This document shows, piece by piece, positions 43,585-50,642 of a stretch of 64,000 nt of DNA. The first letter of the stretch is position 1. Every line of letters starts with the position of its first letter. The translations under genes were made by a program, and so were the position numbers. The stretch lies in NCBI GenBank assembly GCA_049890195.1, contig JBMHBY010000006.1:186001-250000 (forward strand). The letters are read 5' to 3'. The stretch comes from JAYQKL01 sp049890195. GTDB taxonomy: Bacteria > Pseudomonadota > Alphaproteobacteria > RS24. The notes below the pieces were generated by a model. It made no database searches and was not told where the DNA came from. It saw nothing but the letters and a program-made list of their open reading frames with translations.

Positions 43585-44784
43585 ATGAGTGATTTGGAAG
43601 AGTTCAGACAGGAAACCCGCGCATGGCTGGAGGAGAACTGCCCACAGTCCATGCGTACACCCATGCCGGATGATGAATCCCCGTGGGGCGGCCGCAATCC
43701 GACATTTAAAAACCCCGACACCAAACTCTGGCTCGACCGCATGGTCGAAAAACGCTGGACGGCCCCCGGCTGGCCGGTTGAATATGGTGGCGGGGGACTG
43801 AGCAAGGCCGAGGAGACCATCCTCAATCAGGAACTCCGCCGCATCAAGGCGCGCCCGGCCCTGACCAGCTTCGGCGTCTGGATGCTTGGCCCGGCGCTTC
43901 TGGAATTTGCATCAGAGGAGCAGAAACTGAAATATCTGCCGCCAATCACACGCGGCGAGGTCAGATGGTGCCAGGGCTATTCAGAACCCGGCTCAGGCTC
44001 TGATCTGGCCGGCCTGCAGACCCGCGCAGAAGACAAAGGCGACCATTACCTCGTCAACGGCCAGAAAGTTTGGACCAGCTATGCCGATCAGGCCGACTGG
44101 ATTTTCTGTCTGGTCAGGACAGATACCAGCGTCAAGCATGAGGGCATCTCGTTTCTGCTCATCGACATGGCGTCAAAGGGGGTCGAGGCGCGCCCGATCA
44201 AGCTGATTTCCGGAAAATCGCCGTTCTGCGAGACCTTCCTGACCGACGTGAAAGTCCCGAAGGAAAACCTTGTCGGCAGCCTGAACAAGGGATGGACCAT
44301 CGCCAAACGGCTTTTGGAGCATGAACGCGCCATGGTCTCCGGCATGAATATGGGCACCGGCGAGGCGTCCATGGGGGGCATGGAGCAGCTGGCCAAGGAT
44401 GTTTACGGCGAACTCAACGGCATGATTGCCGAGCCTGTCATGCGTGACAAGGTGGCCCGTCACAAAATGGACGAAGAAGCGTTTGGCCTCACCTTGCGGC
44501 GCTCGGCAGAGCTGGCCAAAGCCGGGTTGGGCGATGGCGCCGCCGCCTCAATGTTCAAATATTACGGCACCGAGATGAACAAACGCCGGTTTGAGCTGCT
44601 GCTGGAACTGATGGGCACGCGGGCTCTGGCAACCGAAGGCGAAGGATATGACGAGCATGAACTTGGCATGTCGTCTCAATGGTTGCGTTCCAAAGGCAAT
44701 TCCATTGAAGGCGGCACGACGGAAGTTCAGCTGAATGTCATTGCCAAACGTGTCCTGGATCTGCCTGAAGGGGGACAGAGCTGA
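43585..44784 (+). CDS. Acyl-CoA dehydrogenase, catalytic subunit type
   Basis: A 399-residue flavoprotein. The FAD/substrate loop WCQGYSEPGSGSDLAGLQT is near residue 130, and VNGQKVWTSYA near 157. The C-terminal IEGGTTEVQLNVIAKRVL near 375 has the Glu position expected of the catalytic base. It resembles the large subunit of heteromeric enzymes that act on bulky or branched acyl-CoAs. The stop codon overlaps the next start by one base, so the two subunits are probably made together. Confidence 0.9.
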   Translation: MSDLEEFRQETRAWLEENCPQSMRTPMPDDESPWGGRNPTFKNPDTKLWLDRMVEKRWTAPGWPVEYGGGGLSKAEETILNQELRRIKARPALTSFGVWMLGPALLEFASEEQKLKYLPPITRGEVRWCQGYSEPGSGSDLAGLQTRAEDKGDHYLVNGQKVWTSYADQADWIFCLVRTDTSVKHEGISFLLIDMASKGVEARPIKLISGKSPFCETFLTDVKVPKENLVGSLNKGWTIAKRLLEHERAMVSGMNMGTGEASMGGMEQLAKDVYGELNGMIAEPVMRDKVARHKMDEEAFGLTLRRSAELAKAGLGDGAAASMFKYYGTEMNKRRFELLLELMGTRALATEGEGYDEHELGMSSQWLRSKGNSIEGGTTEVQLNVIAKRVLDLPEGGQS

Positions 44785-45947
44785 TGTCCGCGGATGAGGC
44801 ACAAAAAAGCAATTTCGTCCTTTCCGAGGAGCATGTCCTGTTGCAGGACATGGCCCGTCAATTCTTCCGCGAGGATGTGGCTGTCGCCAACCTCCGCAAA
44901 CTCCGGGACGAGGGCGGTCCGGACGGAATTGACCGCTCAGTTTGGGCCAAGGCGGTGGAACTGGGGTTTGCCGGCATTTTGATTCCGGAGGAATATGGCG
45001 GCACGGATTTCGGCATGGTCGGCATGGGCCTTGTCATGCAGGAGGCCGGACGGTCTCTGGCGGCCACACCGTTGCTGTCCAGCTCCATCATCAGCGCCTC
45101 CCTGATCCTGAGTGCCGGCGATGAAAACCAGAAACAGACCCTGTTACCCGGTCTTGCGGGCGGCGAACTTCTGATCTCCCTGGCGCTTGAGGAAACAGGT
45201 CACCACAACCCCCTGATGACGTCATTATCCGCAGAACCGGACGGGGATGGGTTTGTGCTCACCGGCAACAAGACCTTTGTTCAGGACGGACATATTGCTG
45301 ATCATTTCATTGTTGTCGCCCGCACCAGCAGCCAGGCCGGGGATGCCGACGGCCTGACCTTGTTCCTGGTTGACGCCAAGACCGACGGGGTGCGTGTGGC
45401 GCGCACCGGCATGGTCGACAGCCGCAATGCCGCCGAAGTGTCCCTCGACAAGGTGCGGGTTTCCAAAGACAGCCTGCTCGGCACGGCGGACGCCGGACAT
45501 CCACCGCTTGAGGCGGCGCTGGACATGGGGCGTCTGGCCCTTTCGGCTGAAATTTTGGGTGCAATCGAGGAAGTGTTTGAGCGTACACTTGAATACCTCA
45601 AGGAGCGCAAACAGTTCGGCGTGCCGATCGGAAGCTTTCAGGCGCTGCGTCACAGAGCTTCGCACATGTTCAGCGAAATTGAGGTTTGCCGCTCGGTCGT
45701 CGCCTATGCCCTGGCACAATCCGACAAGAAGGGAAACAATCTGCCGCGCCTGGCCAGCCTCGCCAAGGCCCGGCTGGGCGAGACCTCAACGCTTGTCACC
45801 AATGAAGGGCTGCAGATGCATGGCGGCATCGGCATGACCGACGATGTAGATATCGGCCTGTTCATGAAACGCGCCCGAGTTCAGCTGCAGCTTTTGGGCG
45901 ATGCACAGTATCACCGCGACAGATATGCCCGTCTCAGCGGATATTAG
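44784..45947 (+). CDS. Acyl-CoA dehydrogenase family protein, partner subunit
   Basis: A 387-residue acyl-CoA dehydrogenase fold protein. PEEYGGTDFGMVGMGLVMQEAGR near residue 68 and the C-terminal MHGGIGMTDDVDIGLFMKRA near 350 are recognisable. The flavin loop is degenerate (LALEETGHHNPL) and no Glu is seen at the usual catalytic site. With the one-base coupling to the preceding gene, this points to an alpha2-beta2 heterodimer in which the present chain contributes flavin contacts. It overlaps the convergent MaoC-like gene by 4 bp. Confidence 0.88.
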   Translation: MSADEAQKSNFVLSEEHVLLQDMARQFFREDVAVANLRKLRDEGGPDGIDRSVWAKAVELGFAGILIPEEYGGTDFGMVGMGLVMQEAGRSLAATPLLSSSIISASLILSAGDENQKQTLLPGLAGGELLISLALEETGHHNPLMTSLSAEPDGDGFVLTGNKTFVQDGHIADHFIVVARTSSQAGDADGLTLFLVDAKTDGVRVARTGMVDSRNAAEVSLDKVRVSKDSLLGTADAGHPPLEAALDMGRLALSAEILGAIEEVFERTLEYLKERKQFGVPIGSFQALRHRASHMFSEIEVCRSVVAYALAQSDKKGNNLPRLASLAKARLGETSTLVTNEGLQMHGGIGMTDDVDIGLFMKRARVQLQLLGDAQYHRDRYARLSGY

Positions 45948-46408
45948 GGGTAAGCCTGTATCATCACCGTGCAGGTGAAGTCCAAGACTATCTCACCCTG
46001 CTGATTGCTCATGACATTGTTGTTGACCACAATCGCCGCGTTTTCGCGTGATTTGGACAGGCGTTTGCTGGTGCAGCAATGCGTGATGGACACCTTTTCG
46101 CCGGCCCGCATCGGATTGGGGATTTTATACTCAGCCCCCAAAGCCCCGATGATCACCGGCTGGCTCGGCCCCTTGAAAACGGCAATCGACATCAATGAGA
46201 GGATATGCATCGAGGCGGCCGTCAATCCGCCATATATGGAGTCCCTGGCCGCCGCCTCATCGGTATGGAAGGGCTGCGGGTCCCATTGCCGGGCAAATGC
46301 TTTCATCTCCTCCGGATCCAGCTCCCAGAGACCGCAATCATGCACTTTCCCGATTTCGAGATCGTCATAATACACCCTGCCGGGCAGAACCAGCTTGGAC
46401 TCGGACAT
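45944..46408 (-). CDS. MaoC-like hot-dog fold dehydratase
   Basis: A 154-residue single hot-dog domain of the MaoC/R-hydratase type. FARQWDPQPFHTDEAAARDSIYGGL near residue 39 holds the Asp/His hydratase motif. GLTAASMHILSL follows, then NPMRAGEKVSI. It would hydrate an enoyl-CoA, and it sits tail to tail with the acyl-CoA dehydrogenase pair. The start at 46408 is set by a strong GGAGGGGG site; an upstream in-frame extension of 29 codons is not supported. Confidence 0.85.
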   Translation of the reverse strand: MSESKLVLPGRVYYDDLEIGKVHDCGLWELDPEEMKAFARQWDPQPFHTDEAAARDSIYGGLTAASMHILSLMSIAVFKGPSQPVIIGALGAEYKIPNPMRAGEKVSITHCCTSKRLSKSRENAAIVVNNNVMSNQQGEIVLDFTCTVMIQAYP

Positions 46409-46520
46409 GTCTTCCCCCTCCTGCGTCAATGCCACAGCCTGTATAAAGGGTTTCAGCTGATCAGAAAAGGGCTTTCCAACAAACGCGCCTGACAATGACT
46501 GGGGCGTTGGACGGAGGGCT

Positions 46521-47066
46521 TTACTCTGCAGCCGCGGACTGCGGTTTGCTCAAATGGACCAGAATGTTTTGCGGCGCGGTTTCACCATAGGGGTCGGTTT
46601 CACAATTGTCGCACAGACCCGGCTCTTCAAACCACGCCGAGATGACACCATTCTCCACCACAGCCGCATAGCGCCAGCTGCGCCGCCCGAAACCGAGATT
46701 GTCCTTGTCCACCAACATGCCCATCGCTTCGGTGAAGTGTCCGGAGCCGTCTGGGATCAGGTCGATGTTCTCAATATTCTGTCCGCGTCCCCAGGCATTC
46801 ATGACAAAGGCGTCATTGACGGCGATGCAGTAAATCGCCTCAATCCCGCAAGCCTGAAACTCCGGAAACAGCCTTTCAAAATCCGGCAACTGATAAGTTG
46901 AGCAGGTCGGCGTGAAAGCACCGGGCAATGAAAAGAGAATTGTCTTTTTGCCGGCGAAGTAATCATCCGTTTTTGTCTGCTCCCAACGGTAGGGGTTGTC
47001 CCCTCCAACCGCCTCATCCCTGACGCGGGTTTTGAATGTAATATTTGGAACGCTTTGACCAATCAT
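46521..47066 (-). CDS. Peroxiredoxin, Prx5/hybrid type
   Basis: A 181-residue thioredoxin-fold peroxidase. The peroxidatic cysteine is in LPGAFTPTCSTYQLP near residue 55, with the Thr and Pro that complete the site. AIYCIAVNDAFVMNAWGRG near 78 is typical of the Prx5 group. A glutaredoxin domain is absent. Two further cysteines near 151-154 (LCDNC) may serve in resolution. The gene has its own consensus promoter overlapped by palindromic operators, so it is clearly regulated separately from doxX upstream. Confidence 0.92.
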   Translation of the reverse strand: MIGQSVPNITFKTRVRDEAVGGDNPYRWEQTKTDDYFAGKKTILFSLPGAFTPTCSTYQLPDFERLFPEFQACGIEAIYCIAVNDAFVMNAWGRGQNIENIDLIPDGSGHFTEAMGMLVDKDNLGFGRRSWRYAAVVENGVISAWFEEPGLCDNCETDPYGETAPQNILVHLSKPQSAAAE

Positions 47067-47081
47067 GGCTCTCTCCTTTTT

Positions 47082-47143
47082 TTAGAACTATTCTAATATA
47101 AGAGAGGGTGCGACAACTGTCAATCTATTTATAATTATTCTAA
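47082..47143 (-). promoter_or_regulatory. Peroxiredoxin promoter with two palindromic operators
   Basis: On the minus strand, TTGACA (47118-47123) and TATATT (47095-47100) with a 17-base spacer form a near-perfect sigma-70 promoter. Palindrome TTAGAACTATTCTAA (47082-47096) overlaps the -10 and start site. A second copy, TTATAATTATTCTAA (47129-47143), lies just upstream of the -35. The 7-1-7 form recalls Fur-family sites (PerR, Irr). The regulator is not identified. Confidence 0.8.
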
Positions 47144-47144
47144 A

Positions 47145-47558
47145 CTATTGCCGACTCTGTGATCCGTCCCTGCGGCTGAAACCCGCCAGCACCAGACAGC
47201 CGGCAAAAATACCGAGGTTTTTGACAAAATTCTGGGTTTCATGGCGACCCTCCATGCCACTGAAGTTCCAGAAATCGTGCAAAGCGTAGTTAATCACCAG
47301 GATATACGCGGCACAGCCATACGCCGCGAGCCAGACCTGCCGGTTGGCTAGCAGCAATCCGCCCAACACCAGATTGGCGAGTCCGGCCAGTGCCAGCAAC
47401 GGCGCGGTAAACGGCACATTATGGCGCAGCATTAAATCAATGTGGGTCTGCCAGTCGGCAAATTTCGCCAGCCCGGGCAGAACAAAATACAGCCCCAGCA
47501 GAATGCGGCCGAAGGTCAAAGACAATCTGTCCAGTTTTTCCAATGATGCATCCGACAT
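47145..47558 (-). CDS. DoxX family membrane protein
   Basis: A 137-residue protein with four transmembrane helices and the DoxX features GRILLGLYFVLPGLAKFADW near residue 17 and ALHDFWNF near 92. DoxX proteins are linked to redox stress and quinone handling, but their mechanism varies. It lies upstream of the peroxiredoxin gene in the same direction, ending next to its operator. It is the last gene of clear chromosomal type before the accessory region. Confidence 0.83.
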   Translation of the reverse strand: MSDASLEKLDRLSLTFGRILLGLYFVLPGLAKFADWQTHIDLMLRHNVPFTAPLLALAGLANLVLGGLLLANRQVWLAAYGCAAYILVINYALHDFWNFSGMEGRHETQNFVKNLGIFAGCLVLAGFSRRDGSQSRQ

Positions 47559-47621
47559 GATGCCCCCCTTTTTTAGTTTTCCCCAAACCCGGATATTTCA
47601 GTCACCTTTGAAACAGGCCGT

Positions 47622-47781
47622 TTAATCTTTCCGGCACAGGTTGTGATACACGTTTGCATAATTGGCGGCCTGTTGCGACCAGAAACCCACCTTACTGGCA
47701 GGGTGCAACCGACAATTCGTTGTCTGCGGCCCAGGCAGGCGCGGCCAAAACAAATGCGATGATTGTTGAGGCACGGGTCAT
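47622..47781 (-). pseudogene. Deleted copy of the small secreted protein gene at 49716-49970
   Basis: The first 28 or so codons encode MTRASTIIAFVLAAPAWA and then ADNELSVAPC, followed by a stop in frame. In a shifted frame the sequence continues as KVGFWSQQAANYANVYHNLC and ends two codons later with the same kind of tail as the intact gene. The middle, about 100 bases of the intact gene, is missing. This is a paralogue inactivated by internal deletion and frameshift, and it marks the left end of recognisable island-type material. Confidence 0.85.
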
Positions 47782-47814
47782 TGACAACCATCCATGTATC
47801 TCCCCTTTGAGGGC

Positions 47815-48234
47815 TTAAGACCCTGCATCAAAGCTGCCTTGTCTGCGACCATTGAGGTGCCAGAACAAATAGGCGCATACTGCTAAATCATACCCAAAGC
47901 AAAGCAATGGATACCAATCGGGCACACCGGCATTGGCAACAAGCCTTTCGTGATACAAATCGTAAAACGCGTGAAGTGCCCATAGCCCGATGACAACAAG
48001 CATGCCGGCTTTGACGCCGCTGCGAAAACAGATCAGGCCTGCAGCGAAATAAGGCAAACCATAGATGAACTCCCACATCAAGGCTTGGCTGTCACCCACG
48101 CTTAAGGCAAATAGCATGTAAACGGACGGCAGGAACACCATGAATATGGCGAACCAGCGGACATCCAAGCGCTGCTTATGGAATATGGCTGCTGTGACAG
48201 CAAACAAAACCAGTCCGATGAAGAATTCAACCAT
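47815..48234 (-). CDS. Polytopic membrane protein of unknown function
   Basis: A 139-residue protein with about five hydrophobic segments and a short hydrophilic tail. Conserved-looking positions are ALHAFYDLYHERL near residue 86 and PDWYPLLCFGYDLAVCAYLFWHL near 104. The latter recalls DUF6010-like proteins, but the match is not certain. It lies on the minus strand between the pseudogene and the 42-residue membrane protein, within the accessory region. Confidence 0.6.
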   Translation of the reverse strand: MVEFFIGLVLFAVTAAIFHKQRLDVRWFAIFMVFLPSVYMLFALSVGDSQALMWEFIYGLPYFAAGLICFRSGVKAGMLVVIGLWALHAFYDLYHERLVANAGVPDWYPLLCFGYDLAVCAYLFWHLNGRRQGSFDAGS

Positions 48235-48274
48235 GCGTGCCTCTCATGTGGTGTGCAGGTGAAGGAGCGATTGG

Positions 48275-48403
48275 TCACGAGAAGAAACGCAAACAGTATT
48301 CATAGATAACCATGACAAAAAACGGCCCCAGAAACCCCATTAGAACGGCAATCCCGATTGTTAAAATCAAAAGTTTGATACTCTTACGTATTTCTTGGCT
48401 CAT
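48275..48403 (-). CDS. 42-residue single-span membrane protein
   Basis: A short reading frame beginning MSQEIRKSIKLLILTIGIAV. One transmembrane helix (about residues 10-34) is flanked by a basic N-terminus and a Tyr/Cys/Arg tail, giving a plausible small membrane protein with N-in topology. It starts 60 bp from a repeat copy (48463) and runs away from it, the same divergent layout as other genes in this region. The ribosome site is weak. No homologue was recognised. Confidence 0.5.
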   Translation of the reverse strand: MSQEIRKSIKLLILTIGIAVLMGFLGPFFVMVIYEYCLRFFS

Positions 48404-48462
48404 GCTTGCTCAATCCATGCACTCTAACCCCCGGCTACTCAACCTGAACTTTGATGCCTGTT

Positions 48463-48554
48463 CCTCTTTGAAAGCCTATCAGCCCGAGTGCTTTGGTGTA
48501 AACCTGCGTTCAGGGGTGTTCACGATGCACGATAAACATGGAGTTTCAAGGTAA
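48463..48554 (+). repeat. Relic copy D of the DUF5681 promoter and gene start
   Basis: This segment is closely similar to 58004-58094, including CTTTGAAAGCCTA, GTAAACCTG, CACGATG and GATAAACA. The start codon at 48525 is kept but the frame stops after nine codons (MHDKHGVSR). The -10 element has decayed (TTTGGT in place of TATAAT). Confidence 0.8.
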
Positions 48555-48560
48555 GCATCA

Positions 48561-49568
48561 TTATTTTGCTGTGCACTTATCGCCTAGCAACATTTCCTTG
48601 AATGAGGTCAAACTTTCATCATCCAAATCGCGGCCTGCCCACCAAACCGCATGCTCTTTTATGCCGCGCCGTTCATCAATGACCAGCCCCCACATGGGCG
48701 CAATCTGATTTGGGACCATGGAGTAACGCACATCCGTGACAAGATTTTTATCACCATCAAACCCCAAATAATCCTGAGAAAACCAACGAAACCTCTCAAT
48801 GTCTTTCCTCTGCTGACTGTTGCTATCCAAATCCGGTAAGTGATATTGATCGTCAAATATTTTAATGCTTTCGCCGGGGCACCAAGCGGGCGTGCGCCCA
48901 GCGCGAATGGCATCAACATAAAAACGATCTCCATGCTGATAAATGGACTTCCACAGAATTAGGTTACCAAAAGAAGGCTTGAGCGTCATCCGCTCCGCAC
49001 TGTGCCCTCTCGATTGGGCCAGTTCGAGCGCAGATGACAATGCCCTCTCATACTGAACAAGCCCTAACGCCAGATAAGAGACAATCCACCCAACCGCAAA
49101 AAAACTAAATCGCCGCTTATTTGTTTTGACTGCCGCGCCTAAAAGAATGAGGGCGGGAATGGTAAGGAGCGGGTCAACAATGGATATATTATTCCAAGTT
49201 ATGCGCTCATTGGAGAAGGGCCAAAGGAGAAGCGTGCCGTATGACGTGCAGGCATCAAGCAAACCATGGGTCGCATAGCCCAGAAAACTTGCCACATAGG
49301 TCGTTTTAAAACTCAAGGATTTCCTGACCAGTGGAAAAACAAGTGCAGAGACGATTAACGCCCCAAAGGGAATAAAGAAGAGGGCATGAGTGAATTGTCT
49401 GTGGTACTCAAGAAACAAAATGGGGTCAGTCGATGACTGAATTAAAACGTCTAAATCGGGCGCCAACCCGGCGAGAAAGCCGACAAGACTTATCTTTGCA
49501 ATATTGGTTTTGTTTGCCGCTGATTGCGCAAAAGCTGCGCCTACTGTTCCTTGAGATATGGGGTCCAT
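48561..49568 (-). CDS. Membrane-bound metal-dependent hydrolase, YdjM/DUF457 type
   Basis: A 335-residue protein. MDPISQGTVGAAFAQ at the start, APDLDVLI near residue 36, HRQFTHALFF near 56 and YATHGLLDACTSYGT near 98 supply the Asp/His set of the YdjM family. Five or so transmembrane helices occupy residues 20-175. The remaining 160 residues are a soluble C-terminal domain of unknown role. The substrate is unknown. It is flanked on both sides by relic repeats and oriented like the other cargo genes. Confidence 0.82.
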   Translation of the reverse strand: MDPISQGTVGAAFAQSAANKTNIAKISLVGFLAGLAPDLDVLIQSSTDPILFLEYHRQFTHALFFIPFGALIVSALVFPLVRKSLSFKTTYVASFLGYATHGLLDACTSYGTLLLWPFSNERITWNNISIVDPLLTIPALILLGAAVKTNKRRFSFFAVGWIVSYLALGLVQYERALSSALELAQSRGHSAERMTLKPSFGNLILWKSIYQHGDRFYVDAIRAGRTPAWCPGESIKIFDDQYHLPDLDSNSQQRKDIERFRWFSQDYLGFDGDKNLVTDVRYSMVPNQIAPMWGLVIDERRGIKEHAVWWAGRDLDDESLTSFKEMLLGDKCTAK

Positions 49569-49621
49569 GTCAACTCAACAAATTCATTTTGATATCTCAT
49601 CACAAAAAAACACCCACACCA

Positions 49622-49733
49622 CCCTTTGATAGCCTAACAGCAGAAGTGCAATCATATACACCTGCGTCCAGGAGCATTCACGATGCGTGATAAACAAGGC
49701 AAGTTTGTGAAAGCTCTAATCGTCTTTGCATAA
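49622..49733 (+). repeat. Relic copy B of the DUF5681 promoter and gene start
   Basis: Very similar to 58004-58094. From the ATG at 49683 it encodes MRDKQGKFVK, identical to the intact protein for ten residues, then ALIVFA and a stop. The -10 has decayed. The truncated frame runs into the 3' end of the convergent small secreted protein gene. Confidence 0.85.
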
Positions 49734-49970
49734 GCTGTCATAGACGGTTGCATAATTGGCGGCTTGTTGCGACCAGAAACCCGCTTTGGCGGCAGCCTTC
49801 TCAGCATCCGCCCCGCCTTGCCGGACAATCACCCATTGTTTTTCAGCGGATACCAGGGCGCTTTGAATGCCATTAAAAATGTTCTTGCAGGCCTCGTCTG
49901 ACAGCTTGTCGTCCGCAGCCCAGGCAGGTGAGGAAAACAGCAACACGATGATGGTATAGATACGGGTCAT
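49716..49970 (-). CDS. Small exported protein, shared-leader family
   Basis: An 84-residue protein with signal peptide MTRIYTIIVLLFSSPAWA and a mature part of about 66 residues. The mature part is helical with two cysteines (EACKN, SLCKD) that could form a disulfide bond. KAGFWSQQAANYATVYDSL is preserved in the pseudogene at 47622-47781. The function is unknown. The ATG overlaps the stop of the 53-residue protein gene (ATGA), so it is translationally coupled. The leader closely resembles those of genes at 56192 and 56973, whose mature parts differ. Confidence 0.72.
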   Translation of the reverse strand: MTRIYTIIVLLFSSPAWAADDKLSDEACKNIFNGIQSALVSAEKQWVIVRQGGADAEKAAAKAGFWSQQAANYATVYDSLCKDD

Positions 49971-50128
49971 TTCTTGTCCTTTTGCTTTTTTCTTTCTGCT
50001 GCTGCAACCTCGCCCCTCAACGACCTTGCGCTCCCCTCATAAGGCTTGCTGTCGTCTCCCTGCATGAGTTCCAGAAGCCAATCCTTAGGCCGCTCATGCA
50101 CCTTTTTCTTTTCATCCTCTTTGGTCAT
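49967..50128 (-). CDS. 53-residue charged cytoplasmic protein (paralogue of 56970-57131)
   Basis: A short, highly charged protein beginning MTKEDEKKKVHERPKDW and ending in a Lys-rich tail. The paralogue at 56970-57131 is about 80 percent identical, with SKPYEGSARSLRGEVAAAER essentially unchanged. That conservation between two copies supports a real gene. Both copies overlap the next signal-peptide gene by ATGA and are preceded by TAGGAGCC as ribosome site. The function is unknown. A role linked to the coupled exported protein is only suggested by position. Confidence 0.72.
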   Translation of the reverse strand: MTKEDEKKKVHERPKDWLLELMQGDDSKPYEGSARSLRGEVAAAERKKQKDKK

Positions 50129-50189
50129 AAAAGGCTCCTATTGCAGGCGTCGTAAACAAAAGCATGATAATGGTCAGTATGCGAGCCAT
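50112..50189 (-). pseudogene. Remnant leader peptide gene
   Basis: From the ATG at 50189 the frame reads MARILTIIMLLFTTPAIG, then AFYDQRG and stop. This is the shared signal peptide with no mature domain. Its last codons overlap the ribosome site and start of the 53-residue protein. It is best read as a cargo gene whose body has been lost. Confidence 0.7.
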
Positions 50190-50219
50190 TGATTTTTCCT
50201 AAACAAATAATCTCCACCA

Positions 50220-50292
50220 CCCTTTGAAAGCCTAACAGTCAGAGTGCCATGATGTAAACCTGAGTCCAGAGCGTTTACGATGCGCAATAGAT
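50220..50292 (+). repeat. Relic copy C of the DUF5681 promoter and gene start
   Basis: Similar to 58004-58094; the -10 is CATGAT and the frame stops after four codons (MRNR). It lies 72 bp before the left att repeat, mirroring copy A before the right att repeat. It is therefore likely the old right end of an earlier element. Confidence 0.8.
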
Positions 50293-50363
50293 AGGAAATA
50301 TGAAATTCTCTCCGGCAATCCACTTAAATTCAATGGTACCGGTCACATAAGAGGAATTGAAAG

Positions 50364-50415
50364 AAATGGCGCACCGGGGAAGATTCGAACTCCTGACCCC
50401 TTGATTCGTAGTCAA
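50364..50415. repeat. Left attachment site (52-bp direct repeat)
   Basis: Matches 58457-58508 at 51 of 52 positions (T at 50394 against C). It is the 3' part of tRNA-Arg, from the anticodon loop through CCA. This copy has no 5' tRNA half, so it is the displaced end left by integration. Confidence 0.92.
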
Positions 50416-50552
50416 AAGGCCCACCTCTTTTTAATTCCATGTATCCATAAGAAATACATTCAAATATGCGTAAAATTCATATTAATACAGTAGTTTATAT
50501 ACTTTTCTATTCCATTAACTTGCAAAGCAATGTTAGTGTAATTTCAGCCGAT

Positions 50553-50582
50553 TGCTGAGATTTTGCTGAGATTGTGCTGAGA
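50553..50582 (+). repeat. Three TGCTGAGA direct repeats, left end
   Basis: TGCTGAGA starts at 50553, 50564 and 50575, exactly 11 bp apart, between the left att repeat and the integrase gene. Phased short repeats here suggest arm-type integrase or excisionase binding sites. The rest of 50416-50642 is AT-rich with no recognised gene. Confidence 0.75.
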
Positions 50583-50642
50583 CAGAGTTAATACCCCCCC
50601 ACCTCAAATTTTGAATGGGGGGCAGTTTAGGCAAGTAAGGAA

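Noticed and set aside
48312..48554. An 80-codon plus-strand frame ending in relic repeat D
   Set aside because: Its second half is the degraded promoter repeat and its first half is antisense to the 42-residue membrane protein; the composition is not protein-like.
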